A stretch of 64,000 bases of DNA. It comes from Forficula auricularia. Taxonomy: Eukaryota > Arthropoda > Insecta > Dermaptera > Forficulidae. Made by a program: the position numbers and the translations under genes. The stretch spans positions 72,061,169 to 72,125,168 of the forward strand of contig JALMQS010000099.1 of the NCBI GenBank assembly GCA_024734495.1, read 5' to 3'. Shown one piece after another: positions 1 to 9,229 of this stretch (its first letter is position 1; every line of letters begins with the position of its first letter). Below the pieces are notes generated by a model that was not told where the DNA came from, did not search any database, and was given only the letters and a program-made list of their open reading frames with translations.

Positions 1-958
1 TTGAGAGGTTATTCTACATCGAAAAAAATCAAACCGACTTCAAAAAATTAAATGCAACAAATAAAACACACTAAAGGGTATAAAATAATTATTTTCTTAT
101 TTAGTTACAACTAAACGACGAAATATTAACATGAAATTGCTTTTTGAAGTCGGTACCAAACATATATCTTTTATGAATCGCACTCGACGGATCTTACTTT
201 TTTTTTAATGATATTGATGTAGAAGGAGATACACCAGAAGGTGGATCCCCTAAAGGCCTGTATGGGCTGGCCCCTCCATCGTGAAAAGAACAGAGTAGAA
301 GGAAAGAAGCCGGGATCACGAGCCAATCTCAGAAACTAAGATACACTTTAATATCCAATTTACTAAGGTTTTAGGGCTTCGAGCAGTGGTAAATTCTCCG
401 CACGATAAATTCGGTTACATTTATCTCCCACTTACTTAGTACGTTTGGAGGGTATGCTCGCTTATAGGTATAGTTTGTTTGGTACCGACATCAAAAAGTA
501 ATTTCATGTTAATATTTCGTCGTTTTAGTTGTAACTAAATAAGATAATAATTATTTTATACCTTTTAGTGTATTTTATTTTGTTGCATTTAATTTTTTGA
601 AGTCGGTTTTATTTTTTCTTAAAAATTATTTTTATTTTTCTCTTTTTAGTGATGTTATTAATAGTGATCCTATCATCAGAACTTGACCAAATTAATATGG
701 CACCATCCCTAAGATATCTCCTTTCCAATAAAAAGAATCATCGAAATCGGTTCATAAACAAAGAAGTTAGGCCTAAACAAACCTAACAAAAAAGGTCTAA
801 TACCAATAAAAAAAAAATGGGACCAATCGGAAGGTAGATTGAGCCCAATGCAAAAATATTTTCAAAATCGGTTCACAATTGGCGGAGATATGAGGTAACA
901 TAGGCACAAAACTAAAAAAAATTCAGTCGAATAGAGAACCTCCTCCTTTTTTGAAGTC
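1..958. repeat. CCGACTTC-family palindromic repeat, copy A1
   Basis: Dispersed repeat with inverted arms. Each arm is bounded by the motif AACCGACTTCAAAAA or its complement and includes the shared stretch GTTACAACTAAACGACGAAA (near 106-125 and, inverted, 520-545). The middle carries a conserved segment around CTCGACGGATCTTACTTAGT, split here by another insertion at 199-430. The right part (625-958) is a second module ending in GAACCTCCTCC next to the motif. No transposase is seen. The same architecture recurs at least seven more times in the window, so it is a non-autonomous mobile family. Its superfamily is not recognised. Confidence 0.75.
199..430 (-). mobile_element. Poly-A retroposon fragment (LINE or SINE 3' end)
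   Basis: The insertion splits copy A1 between two copies of CTTACT (193-198 and 431-436), which fits a 6-bp target duplication. Read on the minus strand it ends in a run of A. Before the tail come CACGATGGAGGGGCC and a CCTTTAGGGG...CACC...GGTGTA stem-like region. Related 3' ends occur at 38076-38130 and 59030-59145, and the inner part (TTTACCACTGCTCGAAG) also at about 3920-3945. There is no open reading frame and no clear tRNA-like head. Confidence 0.6.
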
Positions 959-1120
959 GGTTAAAAGATATTAAAAAATTAGTTTTAAAATTGTACGAAA
1001 ACGATTATCATAATGAAAAATAATAATTTCGAAAAAAATTGCCTGTTTCAAACGATTATTATTAGTTGTTATTTTTTCCCGATTATAGCCTTGCTATAGC
1101 TTTATGATATGATCAAATTT

Positions 1121-1880
1121 TTAACCGACTTCAAAAAAGGAGGAGGTTCTCTATTCGATTGAATTTTTTTTTTTTTTTTTTTTTTTTGTGCCTATGTTTA
1201 CCTCATATCTCCGCCAATTCTCAACCGATTTTAAATTTTTTTTTGTATTGGGTCCAGTCTAGCTTCCGATTGGTCCTATTTTTTTTCGGATTTTTTCATA
1301 GGTATTATGACCTTTTATTAGGTTTGTTTAGACCTAACCTCTTTGTTTATGAGCCGATTTCGATGGTTCTTTTTTTATCCGATAGGGGGTGTCTTAGGGA
1401 TGGTGTCATATTAATTTGGTCAAGTTCTGATGATATGATCACTATTAATAACATCACTAAAAAGAGAGAAATAAAAATAATCTTTAAGAAAAAATAAAAA
1501 CCTGACTTCAAAAATTAAATGCAACAAATAAAATACACTAAAAGGTATAAAATAATTATTATCTTATTTAGTTACAACTAAACGACGAAATATTAACATG
1601 AAATTACTTTTTGAAGTTGGTGCCAAACATATACCTTTTATGAATCGCACTCGACGGATCTTACTTAGTACGTTTGGAGGGTATGCTCGCTTATAGGTAT
1701 AGTTAGTTTGGCACCGACTTCAAAAAGTAATTTCATGTTAATATTTCGTCGTTTAGTTGTAACTAAATAAGATAATAATTATTTTATACCTTTTAGTGTA
1801 TTTTATTTGTTGCATTTAATTTTTTGAAGTCGGTTTTTATTTTTTTCTTAAAAATTATTTTTTATTAAAATCGTTCAAGC
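1121..1880. repeat. CCGACTTC-family palindromic repeat, copy A2
   Basis: Uninterrupted copy in the opposite orientation to A1. It starts AACCGACTTCAAAAAAGGAG, then a poly-T tract, then a module with TTTGGTCAAGTTCTGATGAT, then the central palindrome (about 1500-1840) with arms around GTTACAACTAAACGACGAAA. The open frame through 1159-1497 is a translation of the poly-T module, not a gene. Confidence 0.75.
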
Positions 1881-1913
1881 CGTTTTTGACAATTTTTTTT
1901 TTCTAATTTTCAG

Positions 1914-2084
1914 ATTTTTTTGATTTATTCAAAAACCAAAGTAGATAATTTCCACAATCAACGTATAAGTATTATTATTACCAAAATACTTTCAAATGAT
2001 GATCCAGATATCCTTCTGGTGCCGATTCACTATCCTTATCGTCCTATGGCCTTTACATTTCACGTCAAGATGTTCGAAAAATAA
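1914..2084 (+). CDS. Candidate terminal exon, unrecognised protein
   Basis: A pyrimidine-rich stretch ending CTAATTTTCAG (1903-1913) could be a 3' splice site. From base 1914 a phase-0 frame stays open for 56 codons to TAA at 2082-2084. The inferred C-terminus is mixed in composition (for example NDDPDILLVPIHYPYRPMAF), with varied codon third positions, unlike the low-complexity frames around it. No matching upstream exon is visible and the protein is not recognised. In DNA this AT-rich, a 56-codon open stretch next to an AG can arise by chance. If real, the rest of the gene lies to the left. Confidence 0.25.
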   Translation: MFLIYSKTKVDNFHNQRISIIITKILSNDDPDILLVPIHYPYRPMAFTFHVKMFEK

Positions 2085-2755
2085 ACTTCCTCTCAGCACT
2101 TGAAAACCACTCTTTGACTAAGTGTTGAAACGTCGTGCATTCTGATATTCTTATCTCATTAAAAAACTGTGCAATCTAGGTGCTTTCAGTCGAGATTTCT
2201 CTTTTCATAAATATCTGTATTAAACTTGTAAGACTTGAAGTGTCTCAGGCTGTGCGGTTGAGCTTCCAAGAGAACGATGACTTGTATGATTAGCTGGATT
2301 TTATCTTCACTTGAAGACGGCAAGTTTGGAATTTGAAAGAGTGCTTTAAAATTTTAATTACTTTTGTACCTAATTACTATCCCCGAAAAAAGATCTAAAT
2401 CATGCCTAAGTAAAGTTAAACTTTTCCTTATCTTACAAAGATTGGAAAGAAATTAATTTTCGTTTAATCCTTTCATTAGTTGTATAAAAGTTAATTAAAT
2501 TCATATTAAACAACGCCAAGTTGTTTTAGTAATTATCTAAGAACTTTTAACACTCACAATTCATCATGCTTTTTAATTTGTTCTTCTGTAGGAATTCCAA
2601 TCAAGATTACTAGAAAACAATAATTAATTAAAATATACTATTCTTTTGTTCCATAATTAGCCCTATTAAGGTGAGTCTAGAGAAATTAAATACTGCCCAC
2701 AAATATCTATATCTTAAATTTTTTTATATTCTTCTCTTACAGTAAAAATGTTCGT
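2085..2755. other. Unassigned single-copy-looking DNA
   Basis: No repeat family recognised elsewhere in the window and no convincing open frame. If 1914-2084 is an exon, this would begin with its 3' UTR (an ATTAAA lies near 2217). Confidence 0.4.
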
Positions 2756-2809
2756 TACTCAATATCTTATTAAACGACCAATTCTTGTACATACGAGTAG
2801 TATTTATAT

Positions 2810-3208
2810 GTTGCAGTAAAAACCCATTTTTAGTAAGAACGGGTTCTTACTAGCTAAAAACGCGTTTTACTGAACACCTTTATGGCAACTTATGATGTTG
2901 GTTGAGTTTGGTAAAAAAGTCTAGAATCTTCATTTTCGACGCTTACGCCTCATTTTGGGAGTTTATTTTCAAAAAATTTTAAACAAAAATGTCAAAAATT
3001 AGAAGCAAAGTTGTAGAGGATGATTTTTGACATTTTTGCAAAAGATTTTTTGAAAATAAAGACCTAAAATGAGGCGAAAAAGATTTTAGACCTTTGAACC
3101 AAACTCAACCTTCATCAGTAAACTCTAGTTGCCTCAAAGATATTCAGTGAAACGCGTTTTAACTAGTAAGAACCCATTCTTACTAAAAACGGGTTTTTAT
3201 TGCAACAT
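2810..3208. mobile_element. Palindromic MITE nested in HN1
   Basis: The terminal inverted repeats start GTTGCAGTAAAAACCC on the left. The right end is its near-perfect complement (GGGTTTTTATTGCAAC). The arms run inward through TAGTAAGAA and AACGCGTTTT for at least 70 bp, and weaker symmetry continues to the centre near 3000. Insertion was in the TA-rich 5' tract of the Helentron-like host. The inner arms contain GGTTGAGTTTGGTA...TCTAGA, related to the tandem core at 32.0-32.7 kb. No coding capacity. Confidence 0.65.
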
Positions 3209-3521
3209 ATATATAGAATCAGTTTCTCGAAAACGGCTTTTTGATTAAATTCATGGGTTAGGGGGTTTTGGGGTTGACAATTCGAATTGTCACGGTCTCA
3301 TCCTCGGCTAGTTTGTTTTTGATCGGTTTTTTGTTAATTGAAATAATTATTTACAGGTGGTTGTCTCGATAAAAATGTTATTTACATTTTTATTAAATTT
3401 CTTTTAATAATTAATTGGTTTTTTAATATTATATCCCACTAGTAGATCATTATAAATATTATTATATATATATTAAAAAGTTTGGCAATTTTATTAAAGG
3501 AGAGGAATAAGACGGAAGGCG

Positions 3522-3665
3522 ATAAATATGGAATTGGAATAATTATCGGAAAAGAGGTTTTTTTATTTAATTAGTTTTTTCCTCTTATTAAAAACAAGGA
3601 CTAAAAAGATGATCAAGGACCGACTCGATGGTGGAGAAGTAATCTCCGAAGTCGAAGCTAAAATA
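3522..3665 (+). repeat. Conserved block of about 140 bp inside Helentron-like elements
   Basis: The block begins near AATAATTATCGGAAAAGAGG and ends near TCTCCGGAGTCGAAGC (here TCTCCGAAGTCGAAGC). Close copies occur at 19440-19575 and 38985-39110 (plus) and 21830-21958, 35655-35795, 35950-36093 and 57868-57998 (minus). It is more uniform between copies than its flanks and is duplicated in tandem in the 35-36 kb element. Confidence 0.7.
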
Positions 3666-3950
3666 CAATGTATACATTAATTAATGTAAAATTTAATTAA
3701 TTAAAGGTATTTTTCTATAAAATAATTTATTAGAATATCAATTTCATTCTCTCAAAAAGTCCGACATTTCGAAGGATCGTAAGGATACATCTTCAGGATT
3801 TAAAAGGGTCAACGAAAGAACCTCGGTGTATATTAATATTATTTTAAATTGCACTTATATTCAAAACTTTGTCGCCAGTATTGATGATGGCCATAGGGGG
3901 TAAAAACCTAATTTAGCAGGGAGAATTTACCACTGCTCGAAGTCCTTAAA

Positions 3951-4745
3951 AAACTTTGTTCCCGGTGACATTAAATAAATTTTTAAAAAATGTCGGTTTT
4001 TTTTTTTTTATTTTTTTTTTAAATGTATTTTCAAAATAACACCAAACTGTAATCGGAAATACGATTTTTATCCATTATTATGTTGTTTATTTATTTCTAA
4101 AATAAAAAATTAAAAATATTTACTGTACATTCAAAACACAGTATATTCTACCTTAAATGGTTAAAAAATACTCGATTTCATTATGTATTTAGATGTTATA
4201 TAAGATAATAAATAAATATTTTATTGAAACAAACTAAATACAATATACCAGAGATTATATTTTTAGATAAAAACTTTGATATAAATTTCTGATTAGGAAG
4301 TATGCGTGACCTAAGTCTGTGAGGTCACGTGTGCGGCGAGTCAACTTTTATCTCGCGGTCTGTGAAGAATTTTTGTAATTTCTCCTTTTGATTTAGCAAA
4401 TGTTTAATAGATTCATCTAGAGATTAGCCAGTGCACTCGAGTTCAATTTCTTCGCCGGTCAGCAGCTTTTATAGAAATTTCACTGAGATACAACGAATGG
4501 GGTCGAAAAACCACTACAGAATGTCCATTCAATTGTGATATTTTGGAAAGTTAGAAACTAGTGGTGTAGGAATCCTCCCCCGCCCATTCAAGGCCCTGTT
4601 GAAGAAACATTTTTATCCTCTTCTTCTTATTTTTAAACCTCTAGGTTTATTTCTTCCAGATCGATCTTTATCTCTTCTTGGGATGACCTCTCTCTCTTCT
4701 TTTTTTTTCTAATTTTATTGAAAATTATATTTTGAACACTTTTAT
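3951..4745. other. Mostly unassigned stretch with one GC-richer patch
   Basis: AT-rich with poly-T runs. A GC-richer patch at 4305-4370 contains TGACCT and AGGTCA as an inverted pair, followed directly by CACGTG. This could be a regulatory cluster or the edge of an old element. No exon recognised. Confidence 0.35.
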
Positions 4746-4852
4746 AATAAAGTAAGATGATTTTGAAAAATTTTAGAAACTTTTTAAAATTCAAAATATA
4801 AAATACTAGGTAGGATTCACATAAATAAAAAGATCAGATGCTTACAAATGAA

Positions 4853-4893
4853 ACTCCTAAGATGGGCTTATACCCGTGAAATATATATATAGA
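4853..4893 (+). ncRNA. Degenerate hammerhead-like motif
   Basis: CCTAAGA, GGGC...ACCC stem, then GTGAAA and an alternating UA run. It matches the layout of better copies (13403-13427, 37953-37996) but has lost one base of the CTGAAGA box and gained two before GAAA. Probably inactive. Confidence 0.3.
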
Positions 4894-4904
4894 GTCGTGT
4901 TCAA

Positions 4905-6290
4905 CAAGCATTTTACCCATACAGGGTATGGTCAAGTATTGTAATCGTGCATGAAAAAAGAGATTTTTTTTCCTTCTTTTTTTCGAAATATCTCAAAAAC
5001 GGCTGCAACTACTTTGATTAAAAAAATTGAGCGAAGCCATGTCCTTTACGGTCTGCAAAAAAGTCCAAATAAGTGAACATCGAAAAAATTATTTTTTTCG
5101 AGATAATAATTGTTTTGTCAAAATGTCTGTTAGTTAGTCTGTTTAGTTGGGTGTCCGTTAGTCTGTGCGTTACCAAATTTTGTGGACGAGCTAGCTCAAT
5201 AATTTTTAAGAAGAAAATAAAAACCGACTCAAAAAATATAATGCAACAAATAAAATACACTAAAAGGTATAAAATAATTATTATCTAATGTTAGTTACAA
5301 CTAAACGACGAAATATTAACATGAAATTACTTTTTGAAGTCGGTACCAAACAAACTATACCTATAAGCGAGCGTACCCGCCAAACGTACTAAGTAAGATC
5401 CGTGGAGTGCGATTCATAAAAGTTATATGTTTGGCACCAACTTCAAAAAGTAATTTCATGTTAATATTTCGTCGTTTAGTTGTAACTAAATAAGATAATA
5501 ATTATTTTATACCTTTTAGTGTATTTTATTTGTTGCATTTAACTTTTTGAAGTCGGTTTTTATTTTTTCTCAAAAATTATTTTTATTTTTCTCTTTTTAG
5601 TGATGTTATTAATAGTGATCATATCATCAGAACTTGACCAAATTAATATGACACCATCCCTAAGACACTCCCTTTCGGATAAAAAAAGAACCATCGAAAT
5701 CGGTTGATAAACAAAGAGGTTAGGTCTAAACAAACCTAATAAAAAAGGTCTAATACCTATGAAAAAAAACGAAAAAAATGGGACGAATCGGAAGCTAGTA
5801 TGAGGTAACATAGGCACAAAAAAAAAAAATTCAGTCGAATAGAGAACCTCCTCCTTTTTTGAAGTCGGTTAAAAACTAGTGTGAATATCGAACCAAATTT
5901 CACAGGTAGTTTTGGTCCATTCAGATTAAGAGCTGATTAGATTTTGGTGCATATCGACCCAAAAATTAAGGGGGTGGAGGGGGGTTAAAAATTAAAAATC
6001 TAGGCCATTTGAGCAAATTCAACCAAATTTTGTGTACATAATCAGTGGGACCCCAGAAGTCTAAAAATGCAAAAACTAGCCGCCCAAAGGGGGGGTTAAG
6101 GTCAAAATATGAAAATCTAGGCTCTTGTACCAAACTCAACCAAATTTTGCATACATAATCAGAGGACCCCCATGAGTCTAAAAATGCAAAAATTAACTCC
6201 CCCTACATGAATATAAATAATTTTATTAAATATTAAATATAAGCGAGGGGTCAGGTTGTATGGTAAAGTCAAGTGGATGGCCACATCAGA
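4905..6290 (+). mobile_element. TIR element with tandem core, copy D1 (interrupted)
   Basis: The left end (TTTTACCCATACAGGGTATGG) and right end (GGTTGTATGGTAAAG) form short imperfect inverted repeats. The left module includes AAATGTCTGTTAGT and TGTGGACGAGCTAGCTC. The right module holds about two units of the GGTTGAGTTTGG-type core in inverse orientation. A CCGACTTC-family repeat is inserted at 5204-5876. Related copies: 28985-30430 and 31895-33085. Confidence 0.6.
5204..5876. repeat. CCGACTTC-family palindromic repeat, copy A3
   Basis: Central palindrome (5220-5560) plus the poly-A/T module ending in GAACCTCCTCC and the motif at 5865-5875. It interrupts the sequence AGCTAGCTCAA...AACTAGTG that is continuous in other D copies (for example 32800-32820 on the minus strand). 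Confidence 0.7.
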
Positions 6291-6479
6291 ACACATCAGC
6301 TTATTTATTTATGTGAAACCTACTTAGTATTTTTATATTTTAAATTTTAGAAAGTTTCCAAAAATTTTCAAAGTTTTCTTTACTTTATTTAAAATGTTTC
6401 ACCAAGAACCCACACCATTCTCCCTAACAAAACTTTTATAATATGTGAAGTTAAATTTGTTATTTTATTTGGCGTCTCA

Positions 6480-6860
6480 AGTTATATATTTTTAATAGCC
6501 TTAAGCTGCTGCCTAGCATAAATGATTCGGAGATTTGAATGAAAGAGTCTTCCTGGACACAGATCCTTATCATATCATATTGTAGAGTCAGGGACGCGCT
6601 AAGTCCCTTCACCAGATACAATCATGTTCAAAACCTCTCGCAGCACGCTCGCTGTTTGCCAGTAGTAGCATCAGTCCGTTCATTCAATGGCCACACCTCT
6701 ATAATAGGAGCCCCTGCTAGTTAGACAACTAGATTGGCAGATCAGTAAAGAGTATGCCTATCCTGCAAACCAGGCAGGCGATCGCAATACTTCACATTAT
6801 ATTCTATATCATGTAATGATATAATGAGGTCTCGCCTAGAGTCCAAAAGTGGAAATGGTG
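6480..6860. other. GC-richer dispersed fragment, identity unknown
   Basis: More balanced in base composition than its surroundings, with a short open frame on each strand. Neither frame is recognisable. About 29 bp (6785-6813) recur inverted at 47726-47754 (ATGATATAGAATATAATGTG and onward), so it is a dispersed repeat rather than a host exon. It may be the 3' region of a LINE. Confidence 0.35.
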
Positions 6861-6923
6861 AAATTAAGGCTAAGTCTTAGAAAGTATTGTCTCAAATAAA
6901 ATTTATCATATATACATTTATAT

Positions 6924-7268
6924 ATAATGAAAAAATACAAATCTTTATAAAACAATCTTGGAACGTTTATTTTTGAAACTAGACGTTTCAGGAGAAATTC
7001 TCCTTTATTAAGAGAATTTTTTTTTTAATTTGAAAAAGATAAAAAAAGTTGTTTACAAAACATTAGGGAAAACAATTGTTTTTTAAATCCATGCGCTAAT
7101 GACCTTAGCAGTCGATGCACCTTTAAACCCTCAATAATAATAATAATAATTTCTTTTTCAATTTTTAAAAAAAATTCTATTGATAAAGGAGAATTTCTCC
7201 TGAAACGTCTAGTTTCCAAATAAACGTTCCAAGATTGTTTTATAAAGATTTGTATTTTTTCATTATAT
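6924..7268. mobile_element. Foldback element of about 345 bp
   Basis: Inverted arms of roughly 100 bp: AAAAATACAAATCTTTATAA onward at the left, mirrored by AAGATTTGTATTTTTT at the right end. The symmetry runs through AACGTTTATTT and TAGACGTTTCAGGAGAAA. The loop is AT-rich and its short frame (7025-7219, minus) is not a gene. Confidence 0.7.
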
Positions 7269-7503
7269 TATAATAAAAACAATAAATGATTAATTTTTTT
7301 CGATATACATTTATATATACATAAAAAAAGAATATATAAATCATCACCTTAGAGTGTAAATCTGCTAACTCCAAATAAGAAAAGTTTTACAGGGCGGAAA
7401 TTTTTTTTTTAATATTGTTGTTATGGAAAGAAACTATTTTTCACATTTTTTTCCTACAACTTACGATCGTAATTTTAAGTAGAAGTTTTACTTGGGCGAT
7501 ACT

Positions 7504-8803
7504 TATATATGTAAATGATTTGCCTTCTATCGTGCAATCATCTATTAGGCTTTTCGCGGATGATTGTGTCGTATATAGAAGTAATTGATAATGATTGTGA
7601 TAGCCTTACTTTACAGAATGACCTGGATCAAATTGAAGGATGGTGTAGATCCAATTCAATGGAACTAAACCATTCCAAGTCAAATTTGGTTAGATTTAGT
7701 ACTAGAAATCTGGTTAGTCCTCAAAATTATTACATTGGTGGAAATATTATCAATGAATCTAAATTTTATAAATATTTAGGCATACATATTCAGGCAAATT
7801 TAAAGTGGGATATGCATATTAGTTATATAGTCAATAAGGCTTATAGGAAATTGGGGATGTTTGGTAGAATTTTGAAGGGTACATCTAGAGAAGTTAAGTC
7901 AAAAGTTTATTTAACTTATGTAAGACCTAATTTAGAGTATTGTTCTGTGGTTTGGGACAAACATCCACAACGATTAGAGAGAAAATTGATATGGTACAAA
8001 GGAGGGCGGCTAGATTTGTTTTTGGTAAATTTGATAGGTTTAGTAGTGTCACTTCAATGATTAATGAATTAGGATGGTATCTAGCTTATTGGAGAGAAGG
8101 GAATGGGCTAAATTGAAAGTGATTTTCAAAGCCTATAAGGGTTTTAGGAGTTGGGAGGAAATAACGAATAGATTTCAGGAACCAAATTATTTAGGTAGAG
8201 CTGATCATAGAAAAAAGATTCGTGTGCCAAGATTCTTGAAAAATATCGGTTTACATTCATTTGTAGGATCTGGCATTGATTTGTGGAACAGTCTGTCTGT
8301 TACTACTTGGGATTATAGTCCTCTGCCCTCTATGATTAAATCAATTATAAATTTTGTCAAGTCCTAATGTCCTAGAGTTGTGCAAAATTTTATTTAGTTC
8401 TCACAAGCAGAGATTAGGTGAGGTAGAGAGAGGTCATACCATACTTGTTAAGGTTTTGACCAGGTTTCCTTAACAACTTATGGCAAATGCCGGGATGGCT
8501 AATGCGTCGCTTGCTCCTGGTACCGGGTTTTTTGCGCGGAATTTTTAAATTACTTTTTGTCTTTTGATGGAAATCTATGGTCATGTTATTTGTTAATGAG
8601 CATACATTTCTATTTTTTTCTTCTTTCTTTTTTTTTTTTTACTTGTTTATTATTTGTTAAATTGTTGTAATTAATTTGTATTGATGTTTATTAATGTAAT
8701 GTTGTAGCTAGATTGTATTGATGTTTGGAGGACCTAGCCACCGAGGACTTGTGCCTCTAAGCAGGTCGAGAAATAAAGATTTATTTATTTATTTATTTAT
8801 TTA
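7504..8803 (+). mobile_element. 5'-truncated non-LTR retrotransposon (Jockey/CR1-like)
   Basis: It lies between a 7-bp duplication with one mismatch (CGATACT 7497-7503; CGATGCT 8804-8810). It keeps the end of the reverse transcriptase, the C-terminal thumb-like region, a 3' UTR and a tail of TTTA repeats (about 8780-8803). The clade is judged only from the C-terminal YVRPNLEY...RLER-type region, so Jockey versus CR1/I is open. Only about the last 1.3 kb was inserted, typical of aborted target-primed reverse transcription. Confidence 0.8.
7509..8367 (+). pseudogene. Reverse transcriptase C-terminal fragment, frameshifted
   Basis: The catalytic motif C appears as RLFADDCVVYR at about 7546-7580, in the frame that opens with VNDLPSIV. 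That frame ends in a stop after RSN, and the homologous sequence continues one frame over from about 7580 (EVIDNDCDSLTLQNDLDQIE). The continuation carries SKSNLVRFS, YKYLGIHI and YVRPNLEYCSVVW. A second shift near 7980 separates RLER from the basic QRRAARFVFG-like stretch, and a third segment (8074-8367) supplies the tail ending IKSIINFVKS. At least two frameshifts plus truncation mean no functional enzyme. A full element would also have an endonuclease and ORF1 upstream. Confidence 0.8.
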
Positions 8804-8920
8804 CGATGCTGTATCTCTTTTTCTTTCGAACGGTATTATAATATGTCAATATATGATAAAAAATGAAGTTGGCAGCTTTACCCTCTAAGGCGGCGAAATG
8901 TACTTGGTCTTATAAATGAA

Positions 8921-9228
8921 AAGTACCTATTGCTTATCCGGCAAAAAATGGAATATGATTAATCTTAGTTAATTTGAACACTATTAAAGGCAAAGCCTAC
9001 GGCGAGTTGATATATTAAAAGACAGTTCATTAAAAATAAACATAACTCTGTTGAATATAATTAAAACTAATTTAATGTTATGGATTAATGTGGAGATTCT
9101 ATACTTCTCTTTTCTGGTACAAATCGAAATAGATTCATTAGCTGAAATTGAATTGAAGAAAGTTGACATTTTTAGATTACTCCTCAGCTGTGATTGTTTT
9201 TTTCCTTGTTAAATTATATAATCAAAAT
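8921..9228. other. Unassigned AT-rich DNA
   Basis: No repeat partner or exon recognised. The minus-strand open frame at 8984-9169 is short and without features. Confidence 0.4.
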
Positions 9229-9229
9229 C

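Larger units (their letters stand above)
2757..3950 (+). mobile_element. Helentron-like non-autonomous element, copy HN1 (interrupted)
   Basis: It starts with a degenerate form of the family 5' end (TATTAAACGACCAATTCTTG) and resumes after a nested palindrome at about 3208 with GTTTCTCGAAAACGGC. It then carries the family body, including TGTCACGGTCTCATC and the subterminal block at 3522-3665. The 3' hairpin end is not seen, so the copy is truncated near 3950. Assignment to Helentron/HINE-like elements rests on the structure of better copies (34833-35280). Confidence 0.5.
4750..6440. mobile_element. Penelope-type foldback P1, split by nested elements
   Basis: The left arm (about 4750-4830, ending ACTAGGTAGGATTCACATAAA) is complemented by a right arm (about 6306-6388, GTGAAACCTACTTAGTAT and onward). 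The right end continues with TGTTTCACCAAGAACCCACACC, the terminal sequence shared with the Penelope-like element at 18.1-19.35 kb. The loop contains a degenerate hammerhead-like motif (4853-4893) and then the large insertion 4905-6290. Confidence 0.55.
7340..8920. mobile_element. Palindromic MITE split by a LINE
   Basis: 7340-7503 and 8804-8920 together match the uninterrupted palindromic element at 38385-38640. Ends read CCTTAGAGTGTAAA...GCTAACTC and the complement. The break lies exactly at the duplicated CGATACT/CGATGCT flanking the LINE. Confidence 0.7.

Noticed and set aside
1159..1497. 112-codon plus-strand frame starting with poly-Phe
   Set aside because: Poly-T tract plus CCGACTTC-family module. 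The same frame recurs broken in other copies.
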